This document shows, in pieces, positions 1 to 5,641 of a stretch of DNA of 11,710 nt. The notes under the pieces are model-generated. The model searched no databases. It was not told where the DNA came from and worked only from the letters and a program-made list of their open reading frames with translations. The DNA comes from JAICLL01 sp035252155. GTDB lineage: Bacteria; Planctomycetota; Planctomycetia; Pirellulales; JAICIG01. The position numbers and the translations under genes are program-made. Within the stretch, counting starts at the first letter, position 1; every line of letters begins with the position of its first letter. The stretch is taken from NCBI GenBank assembly GCA_035252155.1, contig DATFDL010000143.1, positions 1 through 11,710 of the forward strand, given 5' to 3'.

Positions 1-977
1 TGAGTGTGTTGTCGAGCACGCCGCGCTCTTTCAGTCCGTCAACCAGCGTGCCGATGGCAAAGTCGATGCGGTCGATCATCGCCGCGTACACCGACATGAT
101 TTCATCGAAGCGGCGCTGCCGGTCGTCGGCGCGCGTCTCCCAGGCGGGCGATTCCGGCGGGCGCGGCGCCAGCGGCCAGCGCCGATCGACCACGCCCAGC
201 TCGATCTGTTTCGCATGCCGCCGCTGGCGCAGATCGTCCCAGCCGGCCAGGTACTTGCCGCGATATTTGTCGATGATCTCCCGCGGCGCCCGCAGCGGAA
301 AGTGGACCGCCCCCTGTGCCAGGTACAGGAAGAAAGGCTTTTTCTGCTCACGTGCCTCGTCGATGAACTTCAAGCCCCACTCGGTAAACAGATCGGTGGA
401 ATACCAGTCTTGGCCGAAGACGGGCGAATCCTTGGGCAGCTCCTCGCCGTTGAGGTAGAGCATTTTGGTGCCCGGCTTGTCAATCTCCTTGGGAAAATAG
501 ACTTCGCCGAAGCGCGAATTGAGCGAGCGATCGAAGCCGCGTTTCCAGGGCACGCAGCCATGTTGTTGGCCGAGGTGCCATTTGCCAGTCATGGCGGTGA
601 AGTAGCCGGCGTCGTGCAGCACCTCGGCGATGGTCACGCACCGCGGCAGCAGCCTGCCATGAATGCCGCGCGAATCCGGCTCGACGCGATTATCGAGCCA
701 GCCCATGCCCGCCTGGTGCGGATACAGCCCCGTCAGCAGCGAGGCCCGTGTCGGGCTGCACCGCGCGGTGTTATAAAACTGCGTGAACCGGACGCCCTCG
801 GCGGCCAGCCGGTCGAGGTTCGGCGTCGGAACTTCGCCGCCGTAGCAGCCAATATCGGAGAACCCCAGATCATCGACTAGCACCACGACGATATTCGGCC
901 GCTGGGCGCCGCCCACCGGCGACAGACCAACGATGCTGGCGAAGAGACACGACAACAGCAAGGTTTTGATTCTCATG
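1..977 (-). CDS. Secreted Cys-type sulfatase, C-terminus cut off by window edge
   Basis: Hydrolyses sulfate esters, probably of polysaccharides, outside the cytoplasm. Only the first 325 residues lie in the window. They start at ATG 977-975 with a signal peptide (basic MRIK, then hydrophobic LLLSCLFASIVGL, cleavage likely near GGA-Q). Alkaline-phosphatase-superfamily landmarks follow in order: metal-binding VDD at 34-36, the CSPTR motif at 73-77, whose Cys73 would be converted to formylglycine by a sulfatase-modifying enzyme, and TGKWHLG at 130-136, holding the catalytic Lys and His. These are established features of the Sulfatase family (PF00884). Family members are usually around 450-550 aa, so roughly a third or more is missing. 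No clear Shine-Dalgarno precedes the start. It lies 93 bp downstream of, and codirectional with, the flavodoxin-like gene. The substrate cannot be told from what is visible. Confidence 0.95.
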
Positions 978-1028
978 AGGGGATGACGGGGTTCCGAAGC
1001 ACGCGGTTCCATTTTTTTCAAGGAGGAG

Positions 1029-1047
1029 CTTTTGTTTCAACAAAAAG
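1029..1047. other. Weak A/T-rich hairpin between two minus-strand genes
   Basis: TTTTGTT (1030-1036) and AACAAAA (1039-1045) are perfect complements with almost no loop, so about six pairs around a four-base loop are realistic. It sits after the flavodoxin-like gene and before the sulfatase start. No U-tract follows on the minus strand, so it does not meet the criteria for an intrinsic terminator. Nothing else recognisable is seen in the 93-bp gap. Confidence 0.2.
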
Positions 1048-1070
1048 GCTTCGATTTTATGGCCGCAGGA

Positions 1071-1631
1071 TCATGCGGGCGGCATTCGCACGGTTGGCTT
1101 GACGAGCGGATGTTGTTCGTGATGGCCGCCGATGAACACAGCGACCCACTCGGCCAGGCGTCGGCCGAGGAGGCGGCAGGACGCCTGCAATTCTTCGCTG
1201 CGTGGTTCGCGGGCAGAAACTGCGCCGTAGTGAAGCGTCGTCAGCTTGCCGGCGTAGTCGGTGACGCCGAACACCAGAAACCCAAAGTTCATGAGCACCG
1301 TCAGCAGCGATTGGCAGGCAAGTTCCTGACCGCCGCCCCAGCCGCCGGACGACGAAAAAGCGCAGCCGAGCTTGCCATCGACGTTCATCCAGTGCGGCAT
1401 CATGGTCTCGTCCCAGAACCGTTTCATTTTCCAAGAGAGAATGCCCATATTCGTCGGGCTGCCCAGCGCCAGGCCATCGCACCAGAGCACATCATCGGCT
1501 GTTGCCTCGTCGAGGTGGCGCAGCCGAACCTCGATGTCGGGCACCTCCCGCGCCCCCTCGGCCACCAGGGCCGCCATCTTGGCCGTGTTGCCGCTGAGCG
1601 AATCGTACAGAACGAGGACGTTATTCATCAT
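1071..1631 (-). CDS. Flavodoxin/WrbA-like FMN-binding protein
   Basis: Probable cytoplasmic flavoprotein of 186 aa with a flavodoxin-like fold, closest in motif pattern to WrbA-type NAD(P)H:quinone oxidoreductases, which reduce quinones by two electrons. The N-terminal strand VLVLYDS leads into the FMN-phosphate loop SLSGNTAKMA (11-20). GSPTNMG at 57-63 matches the WrbA GTPTRFG-type segment, and SSSGGWGGGQE at 93-103 matches the glycine-rich flavin-contacting loop. Length fits the family. There is no signal peptide. Two adjacent ATG codons begin the frame (1631 and 1628), with only a weak purine stretch (GAGAA) upstream, so the choice between them is open. It is divergent from the CXXCH protein gene and upstream of the sulfatase gene. 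A plain NADPH-dependent FMN reductase or an electron-carrier flavodoxin is also possible. Confidence 0.85.
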   Translation of the reverse strand: MMNNVLVLYDSLSGNTAKMAALVAEGAREVPDIEVRLRHLDEATADDVLWCDGLALGSPTNMGILSWKMKRFWDETMMPHWMNVDGKLGCAFSSSGGWGGGQELACQSLLTVLMNFGFLVFGVTDYAGKLTTLHYGAVSAREPRSEELQASCRLLGRRLAEWVAVFIGGHHEQHPLVKPTVRMPPA

Positions 1632-1694
1632 TTCTCGAAATGCCAGCTACCTGAGACGTGAAACAGTGTGCTATGGGGTTTGAGTGGTGTCAAA

Positions 1695-1723
1695 CTACAA
1701 CTTCGCAACAGGCGCGTTATACT
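1695..1723 (+). promoter_or_regulatory. Possible -10 element for the CXXCH protein gene
   Basis: TATACT at 1718-1723 is a good -10 match and lies 37 bp before the start codon of the next gene. The matching -35 is poor (CTACAA at 1695-1700, 17-bp spacer). It lies in the 129-bp divergent gap between the flavodoxin-like gene and the CXXCH protein gene. Planctomycete promoters are poorly defined, so this is only a candidate. Confidence 0.25.
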
Positions 1724-1760
1724 GCCGCCGAAGCTTCAAACCCATAACGGAGGTCTCGCG

Positions 1761-2972
1761 ATGAGCTCACTCGGACGATGGTGCATGGCATTTCTGCTGG
1801 CTTTGACGTTGAGCGGGTCGTCTGCACTGGGCGACGAAGCGGTCACGCTCGAAAATGTCAGCGATCCGGGACCCAATCGACTGGACGAGCCGCTGACGGC
1901 GGCCTTCTCGCTCGATTCCGCCGTGCGCTTCCTCGATTCGGCGGCCCTGACGTGGCAAAAGGACCGGCAGTGCTTCACCTGCCATACGAACTATGCTTAT
2001 CTCTATGCTAGGCCGCTGATTAGCAGCAACGCTCCGGCCCACGCCGCGGTGCGACAATTCGCCGAAGAACTGGTCGAAAAACGCTGGGTCGAGAAGGGAC
2101 CTCGCTGGGACGCCGAAGTGGTGGCCACCGCCGCGGCACTGGCGTTCAACGACGCCGCAACCACGGGCAAGCTTCACCCGGTTACCAAGATCGCGTTGGA
2201 GCGCATGTGGACCGTGCAGCGCGCCGATGGCGGTTGGGACTGGCTCAAGTGCGGCTGGCCGCCGATGGAAAACGATGACGACTACGGCGTGGCGCTGGCG
2301 GCGTTGGCCGTATCGGTTGCGCCGGATGAATACCGGACCACCGAGGCTGCTCGCGCCGGCATCCAAGGGATCAAAGCTTATCTCAAAAACGATCCGCCGC
2401 CCACGCTGCACCACGAGGCGCTGTTGCTGTGGGCGAGCACGTACGGCGAGGAATTCCTCGATTCGCAACAGCGGTCGGCCGTCGTCGCCAAGTTGCGCGA
2501 GCTGCAGCGCGACGATGGCGGATGGTCGCTGGCGACCCTCGGCAGTTGGCAGCGGGCCGACAAAACTCCGCAACAGACCGGTAGCGACGGCTACGGCACC
2601 GGGTTTGTCGTGTATACGTTGCGCCGAGCCGGCGTCGAGGCCAGTGATCCAGCCATTTCGCGCGGTGTGGCCTGGCTCAAGACCCATCAACGCTTAAGCG
2701 GGCGCTGGATCACGCGGTCGCTCAAAGAAGACAGCAAGCACTTCATCTCACACTGCGGAACCGCCTTCGCCGTCATGGCGATTGCCTCGTGCGAACCCGC
2801 GGCGGCGACCGATGCGACCTCGTGCTGGCGCGGCAACCGCTGCCCGCTGGCGGCGTGTGGGAAGATCTTTGCTATATGTCCCATGAAACTTCGAGCTACT
2901 CGCCGGCGGGGCGAAACAGAATCGCGCCCGTGTAGTCGCTGCCGATTTCCGCGCGTTGCTCAACGAGCGTGA
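1761..2972 (+). CDS. Exported CXXCH protein with prenyltransferase/squalene-cyclase-like repeats
   Basis: 403 aa. ATG 1761 is chosen because GGAGG (1749-1753) lies seven bases upstream and a signal peptide begins there (GRWCMAFLLALTLSGSSALG, cleavage near residue 24). A frame-open GTG at 1668 would bury the signal. CFTCH at 71-75 is a c-type haem attachment motif. The rest is alpha-helical with QW-like repeats: QRADGGW (153-159), QRDDGGW (249-255) and QRLSGRW (310-316), typical of the alpha/alpha-toroid prenyltransferase/squalene-oxidase repeat fold. The DXDD catalytic motif of squalene-hopene cyclases is not visible; NDDDYG at 171-176 is the nearest acidic cluster. It is therefore unlikely to be a true cyclase. 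An exported redox or ligand-binding role is inference. The last ~60 residues (from about 344) are Cys/Arg-rich, unlike the repeats, and overlap the convergent gene, so the C-terminus may be a lost stop or a frameshift. Confidence 0.8.
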   Translation: MSSLGRWCMAFLLALTLSGSSALGDEAVTLENVSDPGPNRLDEPLTAAFSLDSAVRFLDSAALTWQKDRQCFTCHTNYAYLYARPLISSNAPAHAAVRQFAEELVEKRWVEKGPRWDAEVVATAAALAFNDAATTGKLHPVTKIALERMWTVQRADGGWDWLKCGWPPMENDDDYGVALAALAVSVAPDEYRTTEAARAGIQGIKAYLKNDPPPTLHHEALLLWASTYGEEFLDSQQRSAVVAKLRELQRDDGGWSLATLGSWQRADKTPQQTGSDGYGTGFVVYTLRRAGVEASDPAISRGVAWLKTHQRLSGRWITRSLKEDSKHFISHCGTAFAVMAIASCEPAAATDATSCWRGNRCPLAACGKIFAICPMKLRATRRRGETESRPCSRCRFPRVAQRA

Positions 2973-3303
2973 GCAGGTGCGGGCTGCGAACATTCCAGGC
3001 GAAGAAGCCGCGAGGCGCGTCGGCGGCATCGGCCGAAAGCAACCGGCCGTCGCGGAATTCATAATGGCCGCTGAAGGTCAAATTGCCCGGCTCCAGGCGG
3101 TAGGCGTTCGGCCCTTCGGCGATCAGCTTGATCCGCTGTTCGTAGCCAGCGGGCAGAAACACCCGCCACTCGCCCGCGAGCGACGGCGGGGTACGGCAAC
3201 TTGTGGCCGCAGTAGCAAGGGATGGCGAACATAGGTTTTGAGCATGCGTCGGGTAGGCGAAAAGCAGCAGAAGCGTGGCAACGACAGCAACAGATGGTCT
3301 CAT
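2896..3303 (-). CDS. Small exported protein of unknown function
   Basis: I do not recognise this 135-aa protein. ATG 3303-3301 is chosen because GGAG lies eight bases upstream and the protein then opens with a clean signal peptide (MRPSVAVVATLLLLFAYPTHA, cleavage before QNLC). An earlier in-frame start at 3372 would add 23 residues ahead of the signal and is disfavoured. The mature part, about 114 residues, contains alternating short beta-like segments (GEWRVFLP, AYRLEPGNLTFSGHYEF, SDYTGAILF), suggesting a small beta-barrel or lipocalin-like fold. Two cysteines sit near the mature N-terminus. It is convergent with the CXXCH protein gene (77-bp overlap) and divergent from the TetR gene, so it might share the 3304-3487 control region. 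No function is claimed. Confidence 0.7.
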   Translation of the reverse strand: MRPSVAVVATLLLLFAYPTHAQNLCSPSLATAATSCRTPPSLAGEWRVFLPAGYEQRIKLIAEGPNAYRLEPGNLTFSGHYEFRDGRLLSADAADAPRGFFAWNVRSPHLLTLVEQRAEIGSDYTGAILFRPAGE

Positions 3304-3384
3304 TTTTTCGATCTCCAGGGGAATATAACGGTCGAAAAGCTCGCTTTTTAAGACGAAGGAAGCGCCCCGCATGTTCCACGAGGC

Positions 3385-3402
3385 AACGGAATGAATTCCG
3401 TT
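3385..3402. promoter_or_regulatory. 18-bp palindrome in the divergent region upstream of the -35 box
   Basis: AACGGAAT (3385-3392) and ATTCCGTT (3395-3402) are exact 8-bp inverted repeats around a GA centre. The site lies 11 bp upstream of the TTGACA box of the efflux operon and 82 bp upstream of the small exported protein gene on the other strand. It could bind a dimeric regulator. A TTTT run follows on the plus strand, so a short terminator-like hairpin is the alternative. Its sequence differs from the palindrome at 3450-3463, so a different protein would be expected. Confidence 0.45.
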
Positions 3403-3413
3403 TTACGGGGGCA

Positions 3414-3441
3414 TTGACAAGGGAGGCGGGCGGACTAGAAT
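3414..3441 (+). promoter_or_regulatory. Strong sigma-70-type promoter for the TetR-efflux operon
   Basis: TTGACA (3414-3419) is a perfect -35 box. TAGAAT (3436-3441) is one base from TATAAT, with a 16-bp spacer. Transcription would start near 3448, about 40 bases before the TetR start codon. A symmetric operator-like site begins at 3450, so a bound repressor would cover the start point. Confidence 0.75.
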
Positions 3442-3449
3442 TGTGCGAA

Positions 3450-3463
3450 ACTGACCAGTCAGT
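3450..3463 (+). promoter_or_regulatory. Probable TetR operator overlapping the transcription start
   Basis: ACTGAC (3450-3455) and GTCAGT (3458-3463) are perfect inverted half-sites separated by CA. Length, symmetry and position directly after the -10 box match how TetR-family dimers repress their own promoters. The most likely ligand is the TetR protein encoded 25 bp downstream, which is inference from position. Confidence 0.7.
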
Positions 3464-3487
3464 CCGCTTTTCACGGAGGCTTTAGAA

Positions 3488-4141
3488 ATGAATGCCGCCG
3501 CCCCCGCCCCGCCCGCCGAAAACACCAAAAAACCCCGCCGCGGTGAACGCCGCGAGCAGATTCTGGAGGCCGCCACCCGGCTGTTTGCCAAGTACGGCTA
3601 CGCCGAGACCGATACGCAACGGCTGGCCGACGACCTGCACGTGGGCAAGGGTACCCTCTACCGGTATTTTGCTAGCAAACGCGAGCTGTTCCTCGCCGCC
3701 GCCGACCGCGGCATGCGGCAGCTTTGCCAGTACATCGACGAGCGGATCGCCGACATTCAAGATCCGCTCGAAAAGATTGCCCGAGCAGTTCGAGCCTACC
3801 TCGAGTTCTTTGCCAGCCATCCCGAGTTGGCCGAGCTGCTGATTCACGAACGGGCGTTGTTCAAAGATCGCACAAAAGCGACCTATTTTGAGCACCGCGA
3901 AGCGAACCGCGAACGCTGGCGGGCCCTCTATCGTGCGTACATCGCCCAAGGGCATATCCGCGACATGCCGGTCGAACGGATTCTCGACGTAGTCGGCGAT
4001 CTGCTCTATGGCACGATGTTTACCAATTATTTTTCGGGGCGGCAGAAGTCGGTCGAGGCCCAGGCCCAAGACATCTTGGACGTGGTTTTTAATGGCATTG
4101 TCAGCGGCGACGCGCGCAGGCGGCTCGCGAAGGAGAAGTGA
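3488..4141 (+). CDS. TetR/AcrR-family transcriptional repressor of the efflux operon
   Basis: A 217-aa DNA-binding regulator, cytoplasmic, acting as a dimer. After a Pro/Ala-rich leader (1-18), residues 22-70 form the TetR_N helix-turn-helix: ILEAATRLFAKYGYAETD, then RLADDLHVGKGTLYRYF with the KGTLYRYF signature, then SKRELF. The C-terminal helices (about 75-205) would bind the inducer and dimerise; this half is variable in the family, so the ligand cannot be predicted. ATG 3488 is supported by GGAGG at 3475-3479, eight bases upstream. The promoter and palindrome just upstream indicate self-repression. The downstream adaptor and permease genes on the same strand suggest that it controls pump expression in response to a toxic substrate. 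The gene ends two bases before a palindromic repeat element. Confidence 0.93.
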   Translation: MNAAAPAPPAENTKKPRRGERREQILEAATRLFAKYGYAETDTQRLADDLHVGKGTLYRYFASKRELFLAAADRGMRQLCQYIDERIADIQDPLEKIARAVRAYLEFFASHPELAELLIHERALFKDRTKATYFEHREANRERWRALYRAYIAQGHIRDMPVERILDVVGDLLYGTMFTNYFSGRQKSVEAQAQDILDVVFNGIVSGDARRRLAKEK

Positions 4142-4142
4142 A

Positions 4143-4242
4143 GTAGGGTGGGACGAGTGAAACGAGTCGCACCATCAGCATCGAATTGAGCACAGGACTA
4201 AATTCAGCAGACGGTGGGACTCGCGTCGCTCGCCCACCCTAC
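4143..4242. repeat. Palindromic repeat element with ~30-bp inverted arms
   Basis: The left arm (4143-4173) begins GTAGGGTGGG and the right arm (4213-4242) ends CCCACCCTAC. Apart from one inserted base and about four mismatches, the arms are complementary along their full length, around a 39-bp centre. The left arm also contains weaker internal symmetry (GGTG...CACC with GAC...GTC), like a REP-type unit. It starts two bases after the TetR stop. It could act as a transcription attenuator or mRNA-stabilising structure between the repressor and pump genes. A similar GTAGGGTGGG repeat family is, to my recollection, widespread in bacteria. Confidence 0.75.
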
Positions 4243-4277
4243 GCCCCGCACCAGAAACACCGAAAACCTCTGAACGA

Positions 4278-4303
4278 TGTCAGGCTGGAAAGCCTGACCT
4301 ACA
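4278..4303. repeat. 26-bp REP-like hairpin adjoining the adaptor start codon
   Basis: GTCAGGCT (4279-4286), loop GGAA, then AGCCTGAC (4291-4298) form a perfect 8-bp stem with a tetraloop. The outer bases (TGT at 4278-4280, ACA at 4301-4303) partly extend the symmetry. The element ends one base before ATG 4305 and occupies the place of a Shine-Dalgarno sequence, so it may limit translation of the adaptor gene. Confidence 0.75.
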
Positions 4304-4304
4304 G

Positions 4305-5522
4305 ATGATGAAAATGCGCATCACGACTCTCTTGTCACTCCTTACCCTCGCGCTGTGCGCGGCGGGCTGCGAGCAACAGGCGCCGGCCATGCCGCAGGCC
4401 AAGCCGCCGCAAGTCGAAGTCAGCCTGCCGGTCTATCGCGAAGTCATCGACCATGAAGATTTCACCGGGCAGACCGAGTCGGTGAGGACCATCGACATCC
4501 GCGCCCGTGTCACCGGCTATTTGGAAAAGGTGCATTTCAAGCACGGAGCCGAGGTCGAAGAAGGCACGCTGCTCTTCACAATTGTGCCGATCCACTATCA
4601 GGCTGAAGTCGATCGCACCGAAGGCGTGGTGGCTCAATGCGAGGCGCGGCTCAAACGCCTGCGGCTTGATCACGCGCGGGCCGAAAAGGTCCTCGCGACG
4701 GCCACGATTACCAGGGAACAATACGACCTAGTGTCGGGCGATCTGGCCGAAGCAGAAGCCAATCTGAAGGCCGCCAAGGCCAATCGAAAGATCGCCTACA
4801 CCAATCTCAACTACTGCACCGTCGAAGCCCCCATCTCCGGGCGCGTCAGCCGGCCTTATATCGATCCGGGTAATATCGTCAAGGCCGACGATACCATCCT
4901 CACGCGCATTGTGGCCCAAGACCCGATGTGGGTCTACTTCGATATCGACGAGCGGACGATGCTGAAGCTACGGCGCTTGCGGAAGGACCCATCGGCGACC
5001 GAGCCCAACGTGCCGGTATATATGGGGCTGGCCGACGAAACCGACTATCCGCACCGCGGCGAGATCGATTTCCGCGACAATCGGCTCGATCCCGCCACGG
5101 GGACGTTACGAGTGCGCGGCGTGTTTTCGAATGCCGACCGGTTGCTTTCGCCGGGCTTGTTCGTGCGGGTGCGCGTTCCGATCGGCGAACCGGTCCTGGC
5201 GCTCTTGGTGCCCGAGCCGGCAATCGGCAAAGACCAGGGGCAAAAATTCGTGTACGTGGTCAACAACAAGGACGAAGTGGAATATCGCGCGGTGGAGGTC
5301 GGCAAGCTGCACGGCGGGATGCGGGTGATTACCAAGGGGCTTTCGCCCGGCGAGCGCGTGATCGTCAATGGCGTGCAGCGCGCACGGCCGGGAGCGAAGG
5401 TCGAGGCGAAGCAGGGGCCGGGGGTCGGCATTCAGGGGCGGGTGGTCGGAGGCCAGGAGCCAGAGGCCGGAGGGCAGAGGTCAGGGACGGAAAAAGAACC
5501 AAGTCCGCCAGGAGGAAAGTAA
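4305..5522 (+). CDS. RND efflux periplasmic adaptor lipoprotein (HlyD/AcrA family)
   Basis: A 405-aa membrane-fusion protein linking an RND permease to an outer-membrane channel. The signal peptide MRITTLLSLLTLALCAAGC carries a lipobox-like AAGC, with Cys22 (counting from ATG 4305) the likely lipidation site. Family domains follow: first lipoyl half with VTGYLEKVHFKHGAEVEEG (69-87), an alpha-helical hairpin (about 101-165), second lipoyl half APISGRVSRPYIDPGNIV (175-192), a beta-barrel (about 205-300) and a membrane-proximal region with VYVVN (316-320). Length is normal except for a Gly/Pro-rich tail (370-405) encoded by a 7-bp repeat array. ATG 4305, 4308 and 4314 are all in frame and none has a good Shine-Dalgarno, because a hairpin repeat sits there. 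The stop TAA overlaps the ATG of a small leader ORF (TAATG). It lies upstream of two permease genes and probably serves both. Confidence 0.93.
   Translation: MMKMRITTLLSLLTLALCAAGCEQQAPAMPQAKPPQVEVSLPVYREVIDHEDFTGQTESVRTIDIRARVTGYLEKVHFKHGAEVEEGTLLFTIVPIHYQAEVDRTEGVVAQCEARLKRLRLDHARAEKVLATATITREQYDLVSGDLAEAEANLKAAKANRKIAYTNLNYCTVEAPISGRVSRPYIDPGNIVKADDTILTRIVAQDPMWVYFDIDERTMLKLRRLRKDPSATEPNVPVYMGLADETDYPHRGEIDFRDNRLDPATGTLRVRGVFSNADRLLSPGLFVRVRVPIGEPVLALLVPEPAIGKDQGQKFVYVVNNKDEVEYRAVEVGKLHGGMRVITKGLSPGERVIVNGVQRARPGAKVEAKQGPGVGIQGRVVGGQEPEAGGQRSGTEKEPSPPGGK
5412..5490. repeat. G-rich 7-bp-period array inside the adaptor 3' end
   Basis: Degenerate heptads such as AGGAGCC, AGAGGCC, GGAGGGC and AGAGGTC follow one another (clearest at 5455-5482). 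They encode most of the adaptor's Gly/Pro-rich tail. They are reverse complements of the C-rich heptads at 5570-5641. Confidence 0.7.
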
Positions 5523-5604
5523 TGTCGAATACACTCCAACCCATGCGCCGCCCGTTGAAAGTCAACCGCGAACCCTGGCCCCCGACCTCCGACCTCTGGC
5601 CCCT
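5455..5604 (+). promoter_or_regulatory. Inverted repeat enclosing the adaptor stop, Shine-Dalgarno and leader start
   Basis: Bases 5455-5475 can pair with 5584-5604: 18 of 21 positions are Watson-Crick pairs, with mismatches at 5458, 5467 and 5474. The core CCAGAGG/CCTCTGG is perfect. The loop holds AGGAGG (5510-5515), the TAATG overlap (5520-5524) and most of the leader ORF. In mRNA this would be a long stem that ribosomes finishing the adaptor gene would melt, so a role in coupling adaptor and permease translation is plausible but unproven. Confidence 0.55.
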
Positions 5605-5611
5605 TCCCTGA
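5522..5611 (+). CDS. Possible 29-aa leader ORF between adaptor and permease 1
   Basis: ATG 5522 overlaps the adaptor stop (TAATG) and has a near-ideal Shine-Dalgarno, AGGAGG at 5510-5515, six bases away. It is the best ribosome-binding site near the permease. The frame encodes 29 residues (MSNTLQPMRRPLKVNREPW then a Pro/Trp-rich end) and stops at TGA 5609-5611 inside the heptad array. It is in the same frame as permease 1 (ATG 5642, 40 codons later), separated from it by two in-frame TGA codons (5609 and 5630). It may be a translated leader that lets ribosomes reinitiate at the permease, or the relic of an original permease start cut off by the array. The peptide itself matches nothing I recognise. 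Confidence 0.35.
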   Translation: MSNTLQPMRRPLKVNREPWPPTSDLWPLP

Positions 5612-5641
5612 ATCCCGAATCCTGAATCCTGACCCCTGCTC
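5570..5641. repeat. C-rich 7-bp-period array directly before permease 1
   Basis: Reads as consecutive heptads: GAACCCT, GGCCCCC, GACCTCC, GACCTCT, GGCCCCT, then a 5-bp partial TCCCT, GAATCCC, GAATCCT, GAATCCT, GACCCCT and GCTC, ending at the permease start codon. There is no Shine-Dalgarno in it. Its last 37 bp are nearly identical to the 37 bp before permease 2. Confidence 0.85.

Noticed and set aside
1032..1661. Plus-strand frame from TTG 1032 with a good AGGAGG just upstream
   Set aside because: It is antisense to the flavodoxin-like gene, which has clear FMN motifs, and its His-rich product looks like shadow coding. The purine run is probably coincidental.
1668..1760. Extended N-terminus of the CXXCH protein from GTG 1668
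   Set aside because: ATG 1761 has GGAGG at good spacing and begins a signal peptide; the extension would hide it.
3304..3372. Earlier start for the small exported protein
   Set aside because: Residues before ATG 3303 are polar and precede the signal peptide, while a Shine-Dalgarno sits correctly before 3303.
5609..5632. TGA codons read through, possibly as selenocysteine, to extend the permease N-terminus
   Set aside because: The extension would come from a repeat array, permease 1 already has the standard family N-terminus at 5642, and no recoding signal is evident.
5570..5641. Heptad array as a CRISPR array
   Set aside because: The period is 7 bp with degenerate units and no spacers.
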